32,071 nucleotides of DNA from Chloroflexota bacterium (GCA_026389585.1 JAPLHP010000016.1:1-32071); one strand, 5' to 3'. Positions 1 to 7,671 are shown, numbered from the stretch's first letter. Numbers and translations: made by a program. Notes: generated by a model not told the origin, from the sequence alone.

Positions 1-79
1 TCAGCAAACCAGACTACCCACGCATCCGTTCCAGGTATCGGGTTGCAAAAAATCAAAAACATCAGGAGGCAAAAATCAA

Positions 80-373
80 ATGGCATCATGCTCAACTTGC
101 GACAGGTGGTCAGAAATTGAAGGGTGCCTGATAGGCGAGTGTCAGGCATCCCGGGATCAGTGGGCAGCCATTCAGAAAGCATTTCAGAAAAAAAAGGAGA
201 GGGAGGAAAGACTAATGACAATCAGGGACGCAGTGGAAAAGGTGATGAATTGCTCGGAGTCAACCCCGGTTTCAGAGTGCGAGGTTTGCCCGATCAGGCT
301 GCAGTGTGGCCCGCTATATCGGGCGCTTGCCAACGCCGAGCAACAGCTTGAGAAAGAGGCAGGAGAGAAGTAA
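80..373 (+). CDS. Small Cys-rich hypothetical protein of a phage/plasmid-type cassette (97 aa)
   Basis: I do not recognise the family. The ATG follows an AGGAGG ribosome binding site at about 64-69. Two cysteine clusters are visible: an N-terminal one (CSTC, then single Cys in GC and EC within the first 22 residues) and a C-terminal one (CEVC, then QCG), separated by a Lys/Glu-rich stretch around residues 36-45. This spacing could bind zinc or an Fe-S cluster, which is inference. The stop is immediately followed by the next ATG, so it is the first visible member of a coupled run of small genes ending at 3702. The operon may start upstream of the window. Confidence 0.7.
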   Translation: MASCSTCDRWSEIEGCLIGECQASRDQWAAIQKAFQKKKEREERLMTIRDAVEKVMNCSESTPVSECEVCPIRLQCGPLYRALANAEQQLEKEAGEK

Positions 374-628
374 ATGCCAATACAAATGACCGAGATGACC
401 AGCGCGCTAGTCAAGCTCACGGTGGCGACAGAGCTCTTGGAGATGGTGAGGGACGCCCTCTGTCAGATACCCAACAACGTCTGCCCTCACTGCGAGCGGG
501 ATATATCAAACCCGCTCTATGTCAGCGATGACGACATCAGGCAGTGGATGTCCAGCTATAGCCAGAAGCACAACGAAGAAAACGAAGAAATAGGAGGAAA
601 GGAGAACCATGGAAGAAGCCAAGTATAG
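374..628 (+). CDS. Small hypothetical protein with a CxxC pair (84 aa)
   Basis: The ATG abuts the TAA of the preceding gene with no gap, which argues for translational coupling, and AGGAGAGAAG lies just upstream. The protein is mostly helical and charged. A CPHC motif near residue 37 could be half of a zinc site. The last 20 bases overlap the start of the next gene. I recognise no family. Position and composition resemble accessory genes of phage or plasmid early regions. Function unknown. Confidence 0.65.
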   Translation: MPIQMTEMTSALVKLTVATELLEMVRDALCQIPNNVCPHCERDISNPLYVSDDDIRQWMSSYSQKHNEENEEIGGKENHGRSQV

Positions 629-1064
629 CGCCAACGTCAGAGCCAATCTGAGAGGCTATGACGTGCAAATCACAGCCAGGTCAGACGGCGAGGATGACCT
701 GATCGAGCTCGTGGTCGCCATGGTCGAGAACCTGGACCGCATAGGCGCCATGCCAGAGAGACGCTGGGAGAATGGCAAGACCAACGGAAACGGTCACCAG
801 GAGCCAGCGGCAGTCACCCAGGCCAAACCGGAAGCGAAGCCAGCCCCCGCGCCAGCGCCAAAGGCAGAGGTAAAGCAAGCGCCAGCGCCAGCACCGAAGC
901 CAGCGCCAGCGCCCAAGGCAGCCGCCAAAGTCCCCATCTGTGCCGTATGCGAGGCGGGAAAGGGAAAAATAGAGCTTATCAAGTGGTCAGACAAGGAGAC
1001 AGGCGAGATGAAACAGGCTTGGAAATGCCAGACGTGCAACACATGGCACAGGGAGCCCCGCTAG
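609..1064 (+). CDS. Zinc-ribbon protein with a Pro/Ala/Lys repeat linker (151 aa)
   Basis: The start ATG sits behind AGGAGGAAAGGAG and overlaps the end of the previous gene. There are three parts. Residues 1-60 form a small folded domain. Residues about 70-112 form a low-complexity linker of alternating Pro-Ala-Pro-Lys units (repeated PAPAPKP-like blocks). The C-terminal part is a zinc ribbon with CxxC (CAVC) and, after about 24 residues, CxxC (CQTC) plus a His two residues past the next Trp. The layout is that of a nucleic-acid- or protein-binding module tethered by a flexible arm. The linker is GC-rich and repetitive, so length variation between strains is likely. Function unknown; the mobile cassette context suggests a phage or plasmid replication accessory. 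Confidence 0.7.
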   Translation: MEEAKYSANVRANLRGYDVQITARSDGEDDLIELVVAMVENLDRIGAMPERRWENGKTNGNGHQEPAAVTQAKPEAKPAPAPAPKAEVKQAPAPAPKPAPAPKAAAKVPICAVCEAGKGKIELIKWSDKETGEMKQAWKCQTCNTWHREPR

Positions 1065-1102
1065 TCGGGGCCCCCGGGCCGGCCAGGAAGGAGAGCGCAG
1101 AG

Positions 1103-1420
1103 ATGAAAGGCTACAGAAACACCAGCGCATCGAGGACAATCGAGGCCATGCTCCAAAGGTTCCCCATCCTGAACCAGCTATTCGACGACCCCCGCAAGCC
1201 CCAGGCCGAAAGGCCGGGTGCTTGCCCCATCTGCGGAAGGCGTCTCAGGTTTGAAATTGTGGAGTTTCACGGTGCCAGCTATCCCGTCAGGATGTGCCCC
1301 CGATGCAGCCGACCCGTGACACCCGCCCAGACGCAGAAAGCAATGGCGGACTGGGAGCTACTACAGCGCCGGTACGAGGCGAGACAGCGCGCCCTAGACG
1401 AGATCGAGGCGGCGGAATGA
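1103..1420 (+). CDS. Zinc-ribbon hypothetical protein (105 aa)
   Basis: I chose ATG 1103 because AAGGAGAG lies 10 bases upstream; the open frame extends back to 947 but has no site there and would overlap the previous gene. The centre carries two CxxC pairs about 25 residues apart (CPIC and CPRC), a typical four-Cys zinc ribbon, followed by an Arg/Glu-rich helix. The stop overlaps the next start as ATGA. Function not recognised. A DNA-binding role in a phage/plasmid cassette is possible. Confidence 0.65.
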   Translation: MKGYRNTSASRTIEAMLQRFPILNQLFDDPRKPQAERPGACPICGRRLRFEIVEFHGASYPVRMCPRCSRPVTPAQTQKAMADWELLQRRYEARQRALDEIEAAE

Positions 1421-1587
1421 CATACCAGGCCATGTTCACCGAGACAGGCCGCATCACGGCCATCCCTACCAAGCTCACCGAGCACCCGCAGCTTGAGCAG
1501 CAGGGCAACATCTTCAACTGGGAGGAGACCAAGACCAGGCTTGACCAGTGGAAGACCCAGAAAGAAACGAAGGAGGAAACCGAATAA
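1417..1587 (+). CDS. Small hypothetical protein (56 aa), translationally coupled
   Basis: The start is taken at ATG 1417, which overlaps the preceding TGA (ATGA). Upstream in-frame ATGs at 1294 and beyond lie inside the previous gene. The product is short and polar with a charged C-terminus rich in Lys, Glu and Thr. Its TAA overlaps the ATG of the DUF932 gene (TAATG), so the three genes are probably co-translated. No family recognised. Confidence 0.55.
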   Translation: MTYQAMFTETGRITAIPTKLTEHPQLEQQGNIFNWEETKTRLDQWKTQKETKEETE

Positions 1588-2534
1588 TGGCACACCTAAT
1601 AGAAACAATGATGTATGTCCGCGAGGAGCCCTGGCATGGACTAGGGCAAAAGCTGGAGGCAGAGGCCACCAGCGCCGAGGCACTCAGGGCCGCAGGTCTG
1701 GACTGGGATGTCGAGCTCCTACCTGTCTTCCGTGGTGACACCATGGACAGGACCATACTGATACCCGACAAGCGGGCAGTGGTCCGCAAGACAGACGGAC
1801 GCACCTATAACGTGGTAGGTGACCAGTACACGCCCATCCAGAACGCCCAGGCGTTCGAGTTCTTCGACGACGTGGTGGGCACAGGCCAGGCCGTCTACCA
1901 CACCGCCGGAAGCATCGCCAACGGAGCCAAGGTTTGGATTCTGGCAAAGCTCCCCACCATCGGCGCCGTGAGAGCTGTTGACCTGATGGAGAACTACTTG
2001 CTACTCGTGAACGGCCACGACGGCAGCCTGAGCTTCCAGATGCTCTGGACACCAATTAGAGTGGTCTGTAACAACACCCTTGTGAGAGCGCTGGGCAAGA
2101 CCAACGGCCAGGTATTCGTCACCCGCCACTCTCCCAACATTCAGGCCCGCGTGGATCTGGCCCAGCAGACGCTCGGAATCACCACCCAGAAATTCGAGAC
2201 GTTCATGGCCCAGGCCGAGCGCATCGCCGGGCAGTCATTCCTCAAGGCCGAGATGGACGAATTCCTTGCTAACGTACTGGAAATCAGGCCAGACGTCCCC
2301 CTTGAGAAGCAGCCCCACAAAGTCAAGGCCATGGCCAGGATCGAAGAGCTCGTGGAGGTAGGCGCTGGCCTGCAGCAGGCCGAGATCAGAGGGACAAAAT
2401 GGGCACTTTACAACGCCCTCACGGAATGGGTAGACCATGAGCGCTTCGACAACCGCGACAGGGCACTTAATAGCGCCTGGTTCGGATCAGGCGCAGACAT
2501 CAAGGCCAGGGCATGGGAGCTAATCCAGAACTAA
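1587..2534 (+). CDS. DUF932 / phage-plasmid-like protein (315 aa)
   Basis: The N-terminus reads PWHGLGQ close to the start, followed by the sequence YTPIQN around residue 80 and a central region with TPIRVVCNNTL. Together these are typical of the DUF932 family (phage/plasmid-like protein TIGR03299), often encoded beside ssDNA-annealing or replication genes of phages, plasmids and integrative elements. The biochemical role is not established. Length is normal for the family. ATG 1587 overlaps the upstream TAA and has AGGAGG about 10 bases before it; an alternative in-frame start at 1548 lies inside the preceding gene. This is the best marker that 80-3702 is a mobile-element cassette. Confidence 0.85.
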   Translation: MAHLIETMMYVREEPWHGLGQKLEAEATSAEALRAAGLDWDVELLPVFRGDTMDRTILIPDKRAVVRKTDGRTYNVVGDQYTPIQNAQAFEFFDDVVGTGQAVYHTAGSIANGAKVWILAKLPTIGAVRAVDLMENYLLLVNGHDGSLSFQMLWTPIRVVCNNTLVRALGKTNGQVFVTRHSPNIQARVDLAQQTLGITTQKFETFMAQAERIAGQSFLKAEMDEFLANVLEIRPDVPLEKQPHKVKAMARIEELVEVGAGLQQAEIRGTKWALYNALTEWVDHERFDNRDRALNSAWFGSGADIKARAWELIQN

Positions 2535-2602
2535 ACCAGGCAGGAAGCGGGAGGGCCCCTCCGCCGAGGGGCTCCCCCGCTCCAGAGGAGGAGGAAGAAG
2601 AC

Positions 2603-3463
2603 ATGAAGCAGTACATCGCAGACGCCCAGACAGGCGAGATCATCAAGGAGCTTGACGACGCCACCCCGAAGAACCGCTTTCTTGCCCCAGGCGAGCAGCC
2701 CCCGCCCTGGTCGGAACCAGGACAGCCGAGCCGACCCGCCGCACCCACCGAGGAAGACTTCCCAGCCGAAGAAGCCACGGCAGAGATGAACACCCCCGCT
2801 GGAATGGCCATGGTCAGGATCGACCCGGGGGCCGATGCTGTCATCATCGCCCTCGGAACTGAGATCCTGCGGATCAACCGCTACGCCCAGATCACCCAGG
2901 TTACCGACCAGGACACCGCCCGGGCAGCCACCAACGACCTCGGAATGGTAGCCAACCTGAAGAAAGCCATCGAGGAGAAGCGGAGGAACTACAAGGCGCC
3001 CCTTCTCGAATACGCCAGGAGGATAGACGCCGCCTTCACGTTTATCACATCGCCGCTGGAGGCAGCTGACAAGACCCTCCGGCAGAAGCTGATCGACTAC
3101 AACCAGAAGATCGAGGCCGAGAGGCAGCGGATCATTGACATCAACCGCCTGAAGGAACAGGCCGCCTTCCTCGAAGCAGAGGCAGCCCGGGACATGGGCC
3201 AGGAGGCACCACCACAGCCGAAGCTCGAACGCATCCCCGAGATAGCCCCCGAACACTTCCGGGCCGACATCGGCGCGGTGGGGATCACCACCACCATTGA
3301 CAGAGAGAAGGTGGATCAGGCCGTAGCCAAAGGGTGCAAGGATATCCCCGGGATATATATCTGGTTTGAGCCCAAGTGGAAGGTTCTCAACCTGAAGATG
3401 GTGCCCGAGGAATACAAGAGGAAGAACACCCGCCTGACCACGAAGAAAGGAGAGGACAACTAA
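2603..3463 (+). CDS. Coiled-coil phage-type protein (286 aa)
   Basis: ATG 2603 follows GAGGAGGAAGAAG; the open frame begins at 2513 inside the DUF932 gene and is less likely as a start. The first 60 residues are Pro/Glu-rich and probably disordered. The middle (roughly 90-200) is a long helical, charged segment with many Lys, Arg, Glu and Gln residues, as in phage proteins encoded beside recombination genes (some are grouped under DUF1351-like names; I cannot confirm the family). The C-terminus has aromatic residues (IYIWFEPKWK) suggesting a small beta domain. Its TAA overlaps the next ATG. Inferred to belong to the same recombination or replication cassette. Confidence 0.7.
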   Translation: MKQYIADAQTGEIIKELDDATPKNRFLAPGEQPPPWSEPGQPSRPAAPTEEDFPAEEATAEMNTPAGMAMVRIDPGADAVIIALGTEILRINRYAQITQVTDQDTARAATNDLGMVANLKKAIEEKRRNYKAPLLEYARRIDAAFTFITSPLEAADKTLRQKLIDYNQKIEAERQRIIDINRLKEQAAFLEAEAARDMGQEAPPQPKLERIPEIAPEHFRADIGAVGITTTIDREKVDQAVAKGCKDIPGIYIWFEPKWKVLNLKMVPEEYKRKNTRLTTKKGEDN

Positions 3464-3702
3464 TGCCACACCGCAAGAAAACGCTCAGACGCCTACCGAC
3501 CACCGCCCGGAAGATAGCCCGACTCTGCGACGACCTCCACTCTGTCGAAGCCAGGCTAAAGAACCTTATCCCCACTATCGTCGATCTGGAGATGTGGGAG
3601 AGGGCCGAGAAAAGAAGCTCCGCAGCCGATCCTTCCGCGGAAGGACTGAAGCTGGAGAGAACGCCAGGGCTGGCAGACTTCACCGAGGAGGAGGGGACTT
3701 AG
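3463..3702 (+). CDS. Small basic/helical hypothetical protein (79 aa), last gene of the cassette
   Basis: The start overlaps the upstream stop (TAATG), and AAAGGAGAGG lies 8-17 bases before it. The N-terminus is strongly basic (HRKK, RR), then a predicted helix with alternating charged and hydrophobic residues, then an acidic C-terminus. Short basic-helical proteins like this occur in phage early operons. No domain recognised. Beyond its stop the strand coding sense switches, marking the edge of the cassette. Confidence 0.55.
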   Translation: MPHRKKTLRRLPTTARKIARLCDDLHSVEARLKNLIPTIVDLEMWERAEKRSSAADPSAEGLKLERTPGLADFTEEEGT

Positions 3703-3720
3703 CGCCCCTCCCCAAAATCG

Positions 3721-3777
3721 ATTCGTTTTGGCATTCGTTTCACGCTCCAGGAACCACTCCCCAAGCACGATTCGTTT
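3721..3777. repeat. Three copies of ATTCGTTT at the cassette edge
   Basis: ATTCGTTT occurs at 3721-3728, 3733-3740 and 3770-3777, between the end of the phage-type cassette and the hsdR-like stub. Repeats at a junction could be a scar of insertion or binding sites; which one cannot be told from one sequence. Confidence 0.4.
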
Positions 3778-3889
3778 CCCTAGAAAACATTGCCCGCCGC
3801 CATCCGTCCCGCAGAAGCGGCACATAGCCATTGTCCAGCAGGTGGGCCTCAATAACGGTTTCAAAGGCTTTTTCATTCGTCCGCCTCAT
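3740..3889 (-). pseudogene. Remnant resembling the HsdR (type I restriction endonuclease) N-terminus
   Basis: Reading the minus strand from ATG 3889 gives a 49-residue frame whose first 25 residues (NEKAFETVIEAHLL, then GYVPL) resemble the start of type I restriction subunit R proteins, where a similar FE-x-x-IE-x-HLL pattern precedes the nuclease domain. It then ends at a TGA at 3740. A full HsdR has about 1000 residues, so this is a stub cut off at the boundary with the phage-type cassette. Its ATG overlaps the TGA of the PIN gene (ATGA), showing it was the third gene of that operon. The family assignment rests on a short match. Confidence 0.5.
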
Positions 3890-4380
3890 TGTTGCGGCCC
3901 CAGGACAAAACGCGCCCGCTCATGCCTTAGCATCTCGAACGCCGTCATACACTTGATCTCAAGGCCAATACAGGCGTTTGGGATTTTGATCTTCTTCGTT
4001 GAGACGGATGCAATCTCGTGGGTGACGACGGTAAGTCCATGGGCCAGCGCGTGGGCCACGAGGTAATAGTCAGCCACTTGCAGGAATGTGCTCACGGCGG
4101 CAGCCTCGTAGCGTTGACCCGTCGCCCAAGTGCTGACCGAGCCGAGAGCTGGAACCATCGCTGTATCCGGCTTTAGGAAGAAGTCAGGCCCGCGCTGCGC
4201 GGCCCAAGCTGCGAGCTCATCGCCGCCGGCCTCGATCTCGTCGCCGACCTTCTCTATGCTGAAAACCCGCTTCGCCGCATTGCTCGCGATGAGCCAATCC
4301 CAGAACGCCGGACAGAAGTCGAGGCCATAGTAGAGGTTCTTCGCCTGCATGAACACATTGGCATCGAGCAGGTAAGCCAT
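3886..4380 (-). CDS. DUF4411 family PIN-domain protein (164 aa)
   Basis: The N-terminus LLDANVF contains the first acidic residue of the PIN fold, followed by AKN.YYG.DFCPAFWDW and VFSIEKVGDEI, the signature of DUF4411 proteins. A later Asp in VADYYLVAHA and the THE motif are consistent with further active-site acids. PIN proteins are Mg-dependent RNases, usually toxins. The ATG overlaps the TGA of the XRE/ImmA gene upstream (shared bases 4380), so the two are translationally coupled, an arrangement well known for DUF4411 with XRE-ImmA partners. The pair may be a toxin-antitoxin or phage-response module; the actual partner function is inference. Confidence 0.85.
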   Translation of the reverse strand: MAYLLDANVFMQAKNLYYGLDFCPAFWDWLIASNAAKRVFSIEKVGDEIEAGGDELAAWAAQRGPDFFLKPDTAMVPALGSVSTWATGQRYEAAAVSTFLQVADYYLVAHALAHGLTVVTHEIASVSTKKIKIPNACIGLEIKCMTAFEMLRHERARFVLGPQQ

Positions 4381-5540
4381 CAGACCACCCCCAGGCTGCG
4401 CCCGAGATCCCGGAATGTCTCAAGCTTTGAGAAACCAAGCATGCGGAAGGCGTCGCGGTGCAGCGTCTGGCCCTCGAGCGTGCTGACGACGAGAGCGCGG
4501 GCGAAGCGCTTGCTGACCCGCGCCGCCTGCGTCAGGTAGAAGTCGCCACCCTTTCCCCTGGGAATAGCCCGCAGCCGTTCCAGTTCTTCCTGATATGCCT
4601 GCGAGAGCTGCTCCTGTGTAAGGCCACCGGCGTCGTGGATCCGGCGCAAGACGACCAGTGTGCTGACCTTGAAGCGCCGTGCCATGCGGTCGACCTCGAT
4701 GCGCAATTCATTGCTCTTCTGGTATTCTTCTCGCACAACGGCGAGCGGCACCAGGAGTTCGGCCGCAACCCGGTTGCACCAGCGCTCGACCCTGTGTTCC
4801 GGTATCCACGACGCCTGTGCGTCGGAGATAGCGGTCTGACCAAGCCAGATATGGGCCAACTCATGCGCCAGCGTGAACATCTGGGCCGCCTTGGTGTCCG
4901 TGCCGTTGACAAACACCAGAGGCGCCAGGTTATCTGCTATCGCGAAGCCGCGAAACTCTTCAGGGTCGAGGTGTCGGCGGTTGTTGTTCAGCACCACGCC
5001 ACTGCACATGACAAGGATCCCAAGCGAATCTGCCTGATCGATGAAGCGGCGTAGCGCGTCAGTCCATGTCGGCGTATTGCGGCGCTCCTCAAGGTCGAAA
5101 CCAAGCACGTGCCGAATTATCGCCGCGGTCTCCTCTACATCGCTCGTCAGACGCGCAGAGCCAACGAAAGGAAGCGGGTCCTCGCCCACGGATCGCGCGA
5201 AGTCGCGGTACCACTCCTGGCGCTGCTGGCAAATGTAGACGGTGTCGAGCAGGTCCGGGCTCGGGCTTCCGATGTACTGGCTGCCCGCGGTGCGGAAGTC
5301 CGGGATCGGAACGCTCTCTATGGGTGGTTCCTGGAGGAAGAGAAAGCCGACGGGTGTGTGCATGGCCTTGGCGAAACGCTCGATCTGCTTGAGCGTCGGA
5401 AGAGGCTCGCCGCTCTCCCAGGCAGCAAGCTGCGGAAAGCGGTGCGTGAGCATACCAACGTCGAACCCGGCACGCTTGCACGCCCAGCGCAGCAATTCCG
5501 GTTTCACCTTGACACGCATCATCCCGGCATCCTTATTCAC
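4380..5540 (-). CDS. XRE-type HTH regulator with ImmA/IrrE metallopeptidase domain (386 aa)
   Basis: Residues about 12-68 form an XRE-like helix-turn-helix (AAWESGEPLPTLKQIERFAK is the recognition part). The C-terminal half carries the zinc-peptidase motif HELAH at residues 226-230 with the upstream TLA context typical of ImmA/IrrE (COG2856). Known relatives cleave or inactivate partner repressors in response to stress or phage. The GTG at 5540 has AGAGGTG about 8 bases upstream; ATG codons at 5522 and 5519 are alternatives. It is the first gene of a minus-strand run with the PIN gene and the HsdR-like stub. It diverges from the small gene at 5604, leaving only about 60 bp for both promoters. 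Confidence 0.85.
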   Translation of the reverse strand: MNKDAGMMRVKVKPELLRWACKRAGFDVGMLTHRFPQLAAWESGEPLPTLKQIERFAKAMHTPVGFLFLQEPPIESVPIPDFRTAGSQYIGSPSPDLLDTVYICQQRQEWYRDFARSVGEDPLPFVGSARLTSDVEETAAIIRHVLGFDLEERRNTPTWTDALRRFIDQADSLGILVMCSGVVLNNNRRHLDPEEFRGFAIADNLAPLVFVNGTDTKAAQMFTLAHELAHIWLGQTAISDAQASWIPEHRVERWCNRVAAELLVPLAVVREEYQKSNELRIEVDRMARRFKVSTLVVLRRIHDAGGLTQEQLSQAYQEELERLRAIPRGKGGDFYLTQAARVSKRFARALVVSTLEGQTLHRDAFRMLGFSKLETFRDLGRSLGVV

Positions 5541-5567
5541 TATTCACCTCTAGCCTCATAACCCCCC

Positions 5568-5595
5568 TTGACAAGCCAATGTTTAGCTGTATGAT
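5568..5595 (+). promoter_or_regulatory. Sigma70-type promoter placing the start site at the next ATG
   Basis: TTGACA at 5568-5573 and TATGAT at 5590-5595 are separated by 16 bases. Transcription would start around 5602-5604, which is the ATG of the following gene, so the message would be leaderless. Confidence 0.6.
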
Positions 5596-5603
5596 TGTAT
5601 GTC

Positions 5604-5792
5604 ATGCGAGGCGGGAAACGCAATGGAGCCGGCGCCCCACGAGGCAACCTCAATCGCCTCTCCCATGGGGCCAGGTCGGAGACTGTTCAGTCAGCCATCA
5701 CCCGCGCGCTTCAAGACCCCAAGGGACGTGCCAAGGTGCTAGAGATCGTCCGACGCTATTCCCAACCACTGACCACGGAGACACAGTCATGA
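5604..5792 (+). CDS. Small Gly/Asn-rich basic protein, probably leaderless (62 aa)
   Basis: The N-terminus has the pattern GGKRNGAGAPRGN.NRLSHGAR, a motif seen at the start of many small phage-associated and mobile-element proteins (GxxxGNxNxxxHG type), whose function is not established. ATG 5604 lies about 9 bases after a near-consensus -10 box and no ribosome binding site is visible, so a leaderless transcript is likely. The C-terminal half is a short amphipathic helix. It diverges from the XRE/ImmA gene and may be part of the same mobile unit. The end overlaps the tail of the decayed deacetylase frame on the other strand. Confidence 0.5.
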   Translation: MRGGKRNGAGAPRGNLNRLSHGARSETVQSAITRALQDPKGRAKVLEIVRRYSQPLTTETQS

Positions 5793-6512
5793 AAAACGTT
5801 TGGATAAACTCTATTACCATATCTTGTTTTCGAGTCCGTGCCATGGGCTTTATTATAACACCCGGTGCCCCACAGGGGGCATCATCTTCAGAGGCTTCCT
5901 GGGCCCTTATTGGTTTCTGCGGTGAGCAGCTTTCCTTTGGATACTGTAATGGGTGATGACAACTAAATTTGATGTCGGTGCTGGCTCTATTCATACGGCA
6001 GGCGAAATGCCTGCCAATACCTGGATCATTTTCAAAGATTTCCCACGTGCCGTTGTCATGATGGGCGTCAGTGTCTATAATGGCCACCTTTTTCACTCCG
6101 AAGTGGCGTCTCAGCTCATGGATGGCTATAGCGGTGCCGTTGAAGTAGCATCCGCCACCGAAGAAATTGCCGCCGGCATGATGATCGCCGTATCCGGTGA
6201 AGACAAAGGCATTATCTATCTCATTGCGCCATATCCTGATGGCTGCTGAGACTGTGCCTGCTGCCGAAAAGAGCGCCCCCTCATATTCGCCACTGGCCTT
6301 AACTTGACGGACCATCTCCGGGGTATGGACTTGATGGAGGATTTCCTCAGAGATGGGCTCCAGTTCGAAAGATGAGGGAGGTTTCAGGGGGTAGAAGGCA
6401 TCATAGAGGAAGACGTTGTCCTTATCCAGATTCCTTCCAGCGCCTGAGGAAAGTCGCGGAGTCTCTCACCATACTGATAATGGAAGAATATGCCGGTTCG
6501 GCGTCTAAGCAT
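5698..6512 (-). pseudogene. Histone-deacetylase/AcuC-family gene, frameshifted and truncated
   Basis: From ATG 6512 the minus strand reads FFHYQYGERLRDFPQALEG, like the N-terminus of HDAC/AcuC amidohydrolases. The similarity then jumps frame near 6427-6433 and continues as LDKDNVFLYDAFYPL, then GYGDHHAG (catalytic His pair), GGGCYFNGTAIAI and IIDTDAHHDNGTW (zinc ligands D-x-H). After about residue 165 the resemblance fades, and the second metal Asp and catalytic Tyr expected in a protein of about 340 residues are absent. It is therefore broken at both ends. Its ATG overlaps the stop of the macro-domain gene (ATGCTTAG), so the two were one operon. Clear homology stops near 6020; the open frame runs on to 5698. 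Confidence 0.7.
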
Positions 6513-7086
6513 TCCCTGATGTCAACTGCTCCAGTGTCTTACGATATGTCTCGTAGGTTGTAGCATCAAAGAGGACGAAGACTACCTCGTTCAAGGATTC
6601 TTCCTGGCGGAGGAAGCTGATGACTGTCTGAAGGGCTATATCTGCGGCTGGTTCAACAGGGTAGCCATAGGCGCCGGTGCTTATGGAAGGGAATGAGACG
6701 CTCTTCAAGCCATTGGCCATTGCTATCTTGAGGCTTTCTCGGTAGGCACTGGCCAGAAGGTCGGACTCGCTGCGGTGACCACCGTGCCAGACAGGACCCA
6801 CGGTGTGGATGACGTATCTTGCCCCCAGTCTCCCTCCTGTGGTGATGACAGCCTTGCCAGTTGGCAGCCGGCCCTGCCTGGAAACGATCTGTTTACATTC
6901 TTCAAGGATAGCCGGCCCTCCAGCACGGTGAATGGCACCATCAACCCCGCCACCGCCCATCAGGCTGGAGTTGGCGGCGTTAACTATGGCATCTGTACTC
7001 TGACTAGTAATGTCCCCCTGAACGAGTGAGAGCCTGGTCTTATTGATGGTTACTCTCATTTCCGTTAGCTCTTCTTGTCGATCCAT
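6505..7086 (-). CDS. Macro-domain protein, O-acetyl-ADP-ribose deacetylase type (193 aa)
   Basis: The motif DAIVNAANSSLMGGGGVDGAIHRAGG is the MacroD/YmdB ADP-ribose-binding loop, and SISTGAYGYPVE is the second phosphate-binding loop. The family hydrolyses O-acetyl-ADP-ribose and removes mono-ADP-ribose from acidic residues. Length fits a single domain. The start may be ATG 7086 or the ATG ten codons later; AGTAGG upstream of 7086 is a weak ribosome binding site. The coupled downstream gene was a deacetylase, so the original operon combined lysine deacetylation with ADP-ribose metabolism. The macro gene itself looks intact. Confidence 0.88.
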   Translation of the reverse strand: MDRQEELTEMRVTINKTRLSLVQGDITSQSTDAIVNAANSSLMGGGGVDGAIHRAGGPAILEECKQIVSRQGRLPTGKAVITTGGRLGARYVIHTVGPVWHGGHRSESDLLASAYRESLKIAMANGLKSVSFPSISTGAYGYPVEPAADIALQTVISFLRQEESLNEVVFVLFDATTYETYRKTLEQLTSGNA

Positions 7087-7281
7087 TATAGCCGACCTAC
7101 TCGGTGGATTCTATGGGCCTTAGGTGCAGGTGGAATTTTGCGGGAAGGCAGCAGGAACTGGCCACAATATTCAAAGGAAAGGTACAAAATCGCATGTTGG
7201 TCTCCAAACAGCGAGCCCTATGCTAAATGTGCATGGGGCTCGCTAATGTCTGTAGCTTTGATGTCTCTTGATTGGGGTTGG

Positions 7282-7671
7282 CTAGTCGCCTGGCTGGGCC
7301 AGTGACCATACCACCCTGATGGCGTTGATGACAGCCGCTGGCACCATAAGGACTGCGATGAACTGCACCATGCCGTTAAGGACTCTGCCCAGCCCGTCGA
7401 TGACGTCGTTCAGGGGATTGAATGACTGCGTTCCAATGCCAACCACGACCAGGGCAATGGCTGCCACCAGGAAGGGGATCATCTCCTTACTGGTGATGTT
7501 GAACAGTCCGACGATGATGCCCATGATGAGCAGGATCAGGACGATGGTTCCGTTATCGCCCTCAGATATGCCACCCCCGATGATGGCCAGGAGCATGCCT
7601 GCGAAGAATGCTATGGCGCCGATTATGCCTATCATGCTCCTTTGTGGCTTGGATGATGATGTGTTGACCAT
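7282..7671 (-). CDS. Small polytopic membrane protein (129 aa)
   Basis: Four hydrophobic segments are visible, roughly at residues 13-33, 42-60, 64-81 and 98-118, separated by short polar turns. The N-terminus is polar and Ser/Lys-rich, then MIGIIGAIAFFAGMLLAIIGGG begins the first helix. The ATG is preceded by AAAGGAGG with good spacing, so it is surely translated. No catalytic motif is seen and I do not recognise the family. Confidence 0.7.
   Translation of the reverse strand: MVNTSSSKPQRSMIGIIGAIAFFAGMLLAIIGGGISEGDNGTIVLILLIMGIIVGLFNITSKEMIPFLVAAIALVVVGIGTQSFNPLNDVIDGLGRVLNGMVQFIAVLMVPAAVINAIRVVWSLAQPGD

Noticed and set aside
2531-3469. 312-codon minus-strand open frame opposite the coiled-coil gene
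   Set aside because: It mirrors the GC-rich codons of the plus-strand gene, lacks a ribosome binding site and has improbable composition.
4458-5054. 198-codon plus-strand frame inside the XRE/ImmA gene
   Set aside because: It lies wholly antisense to a gene with a clear HELAH motif and reads as low-quality protein.
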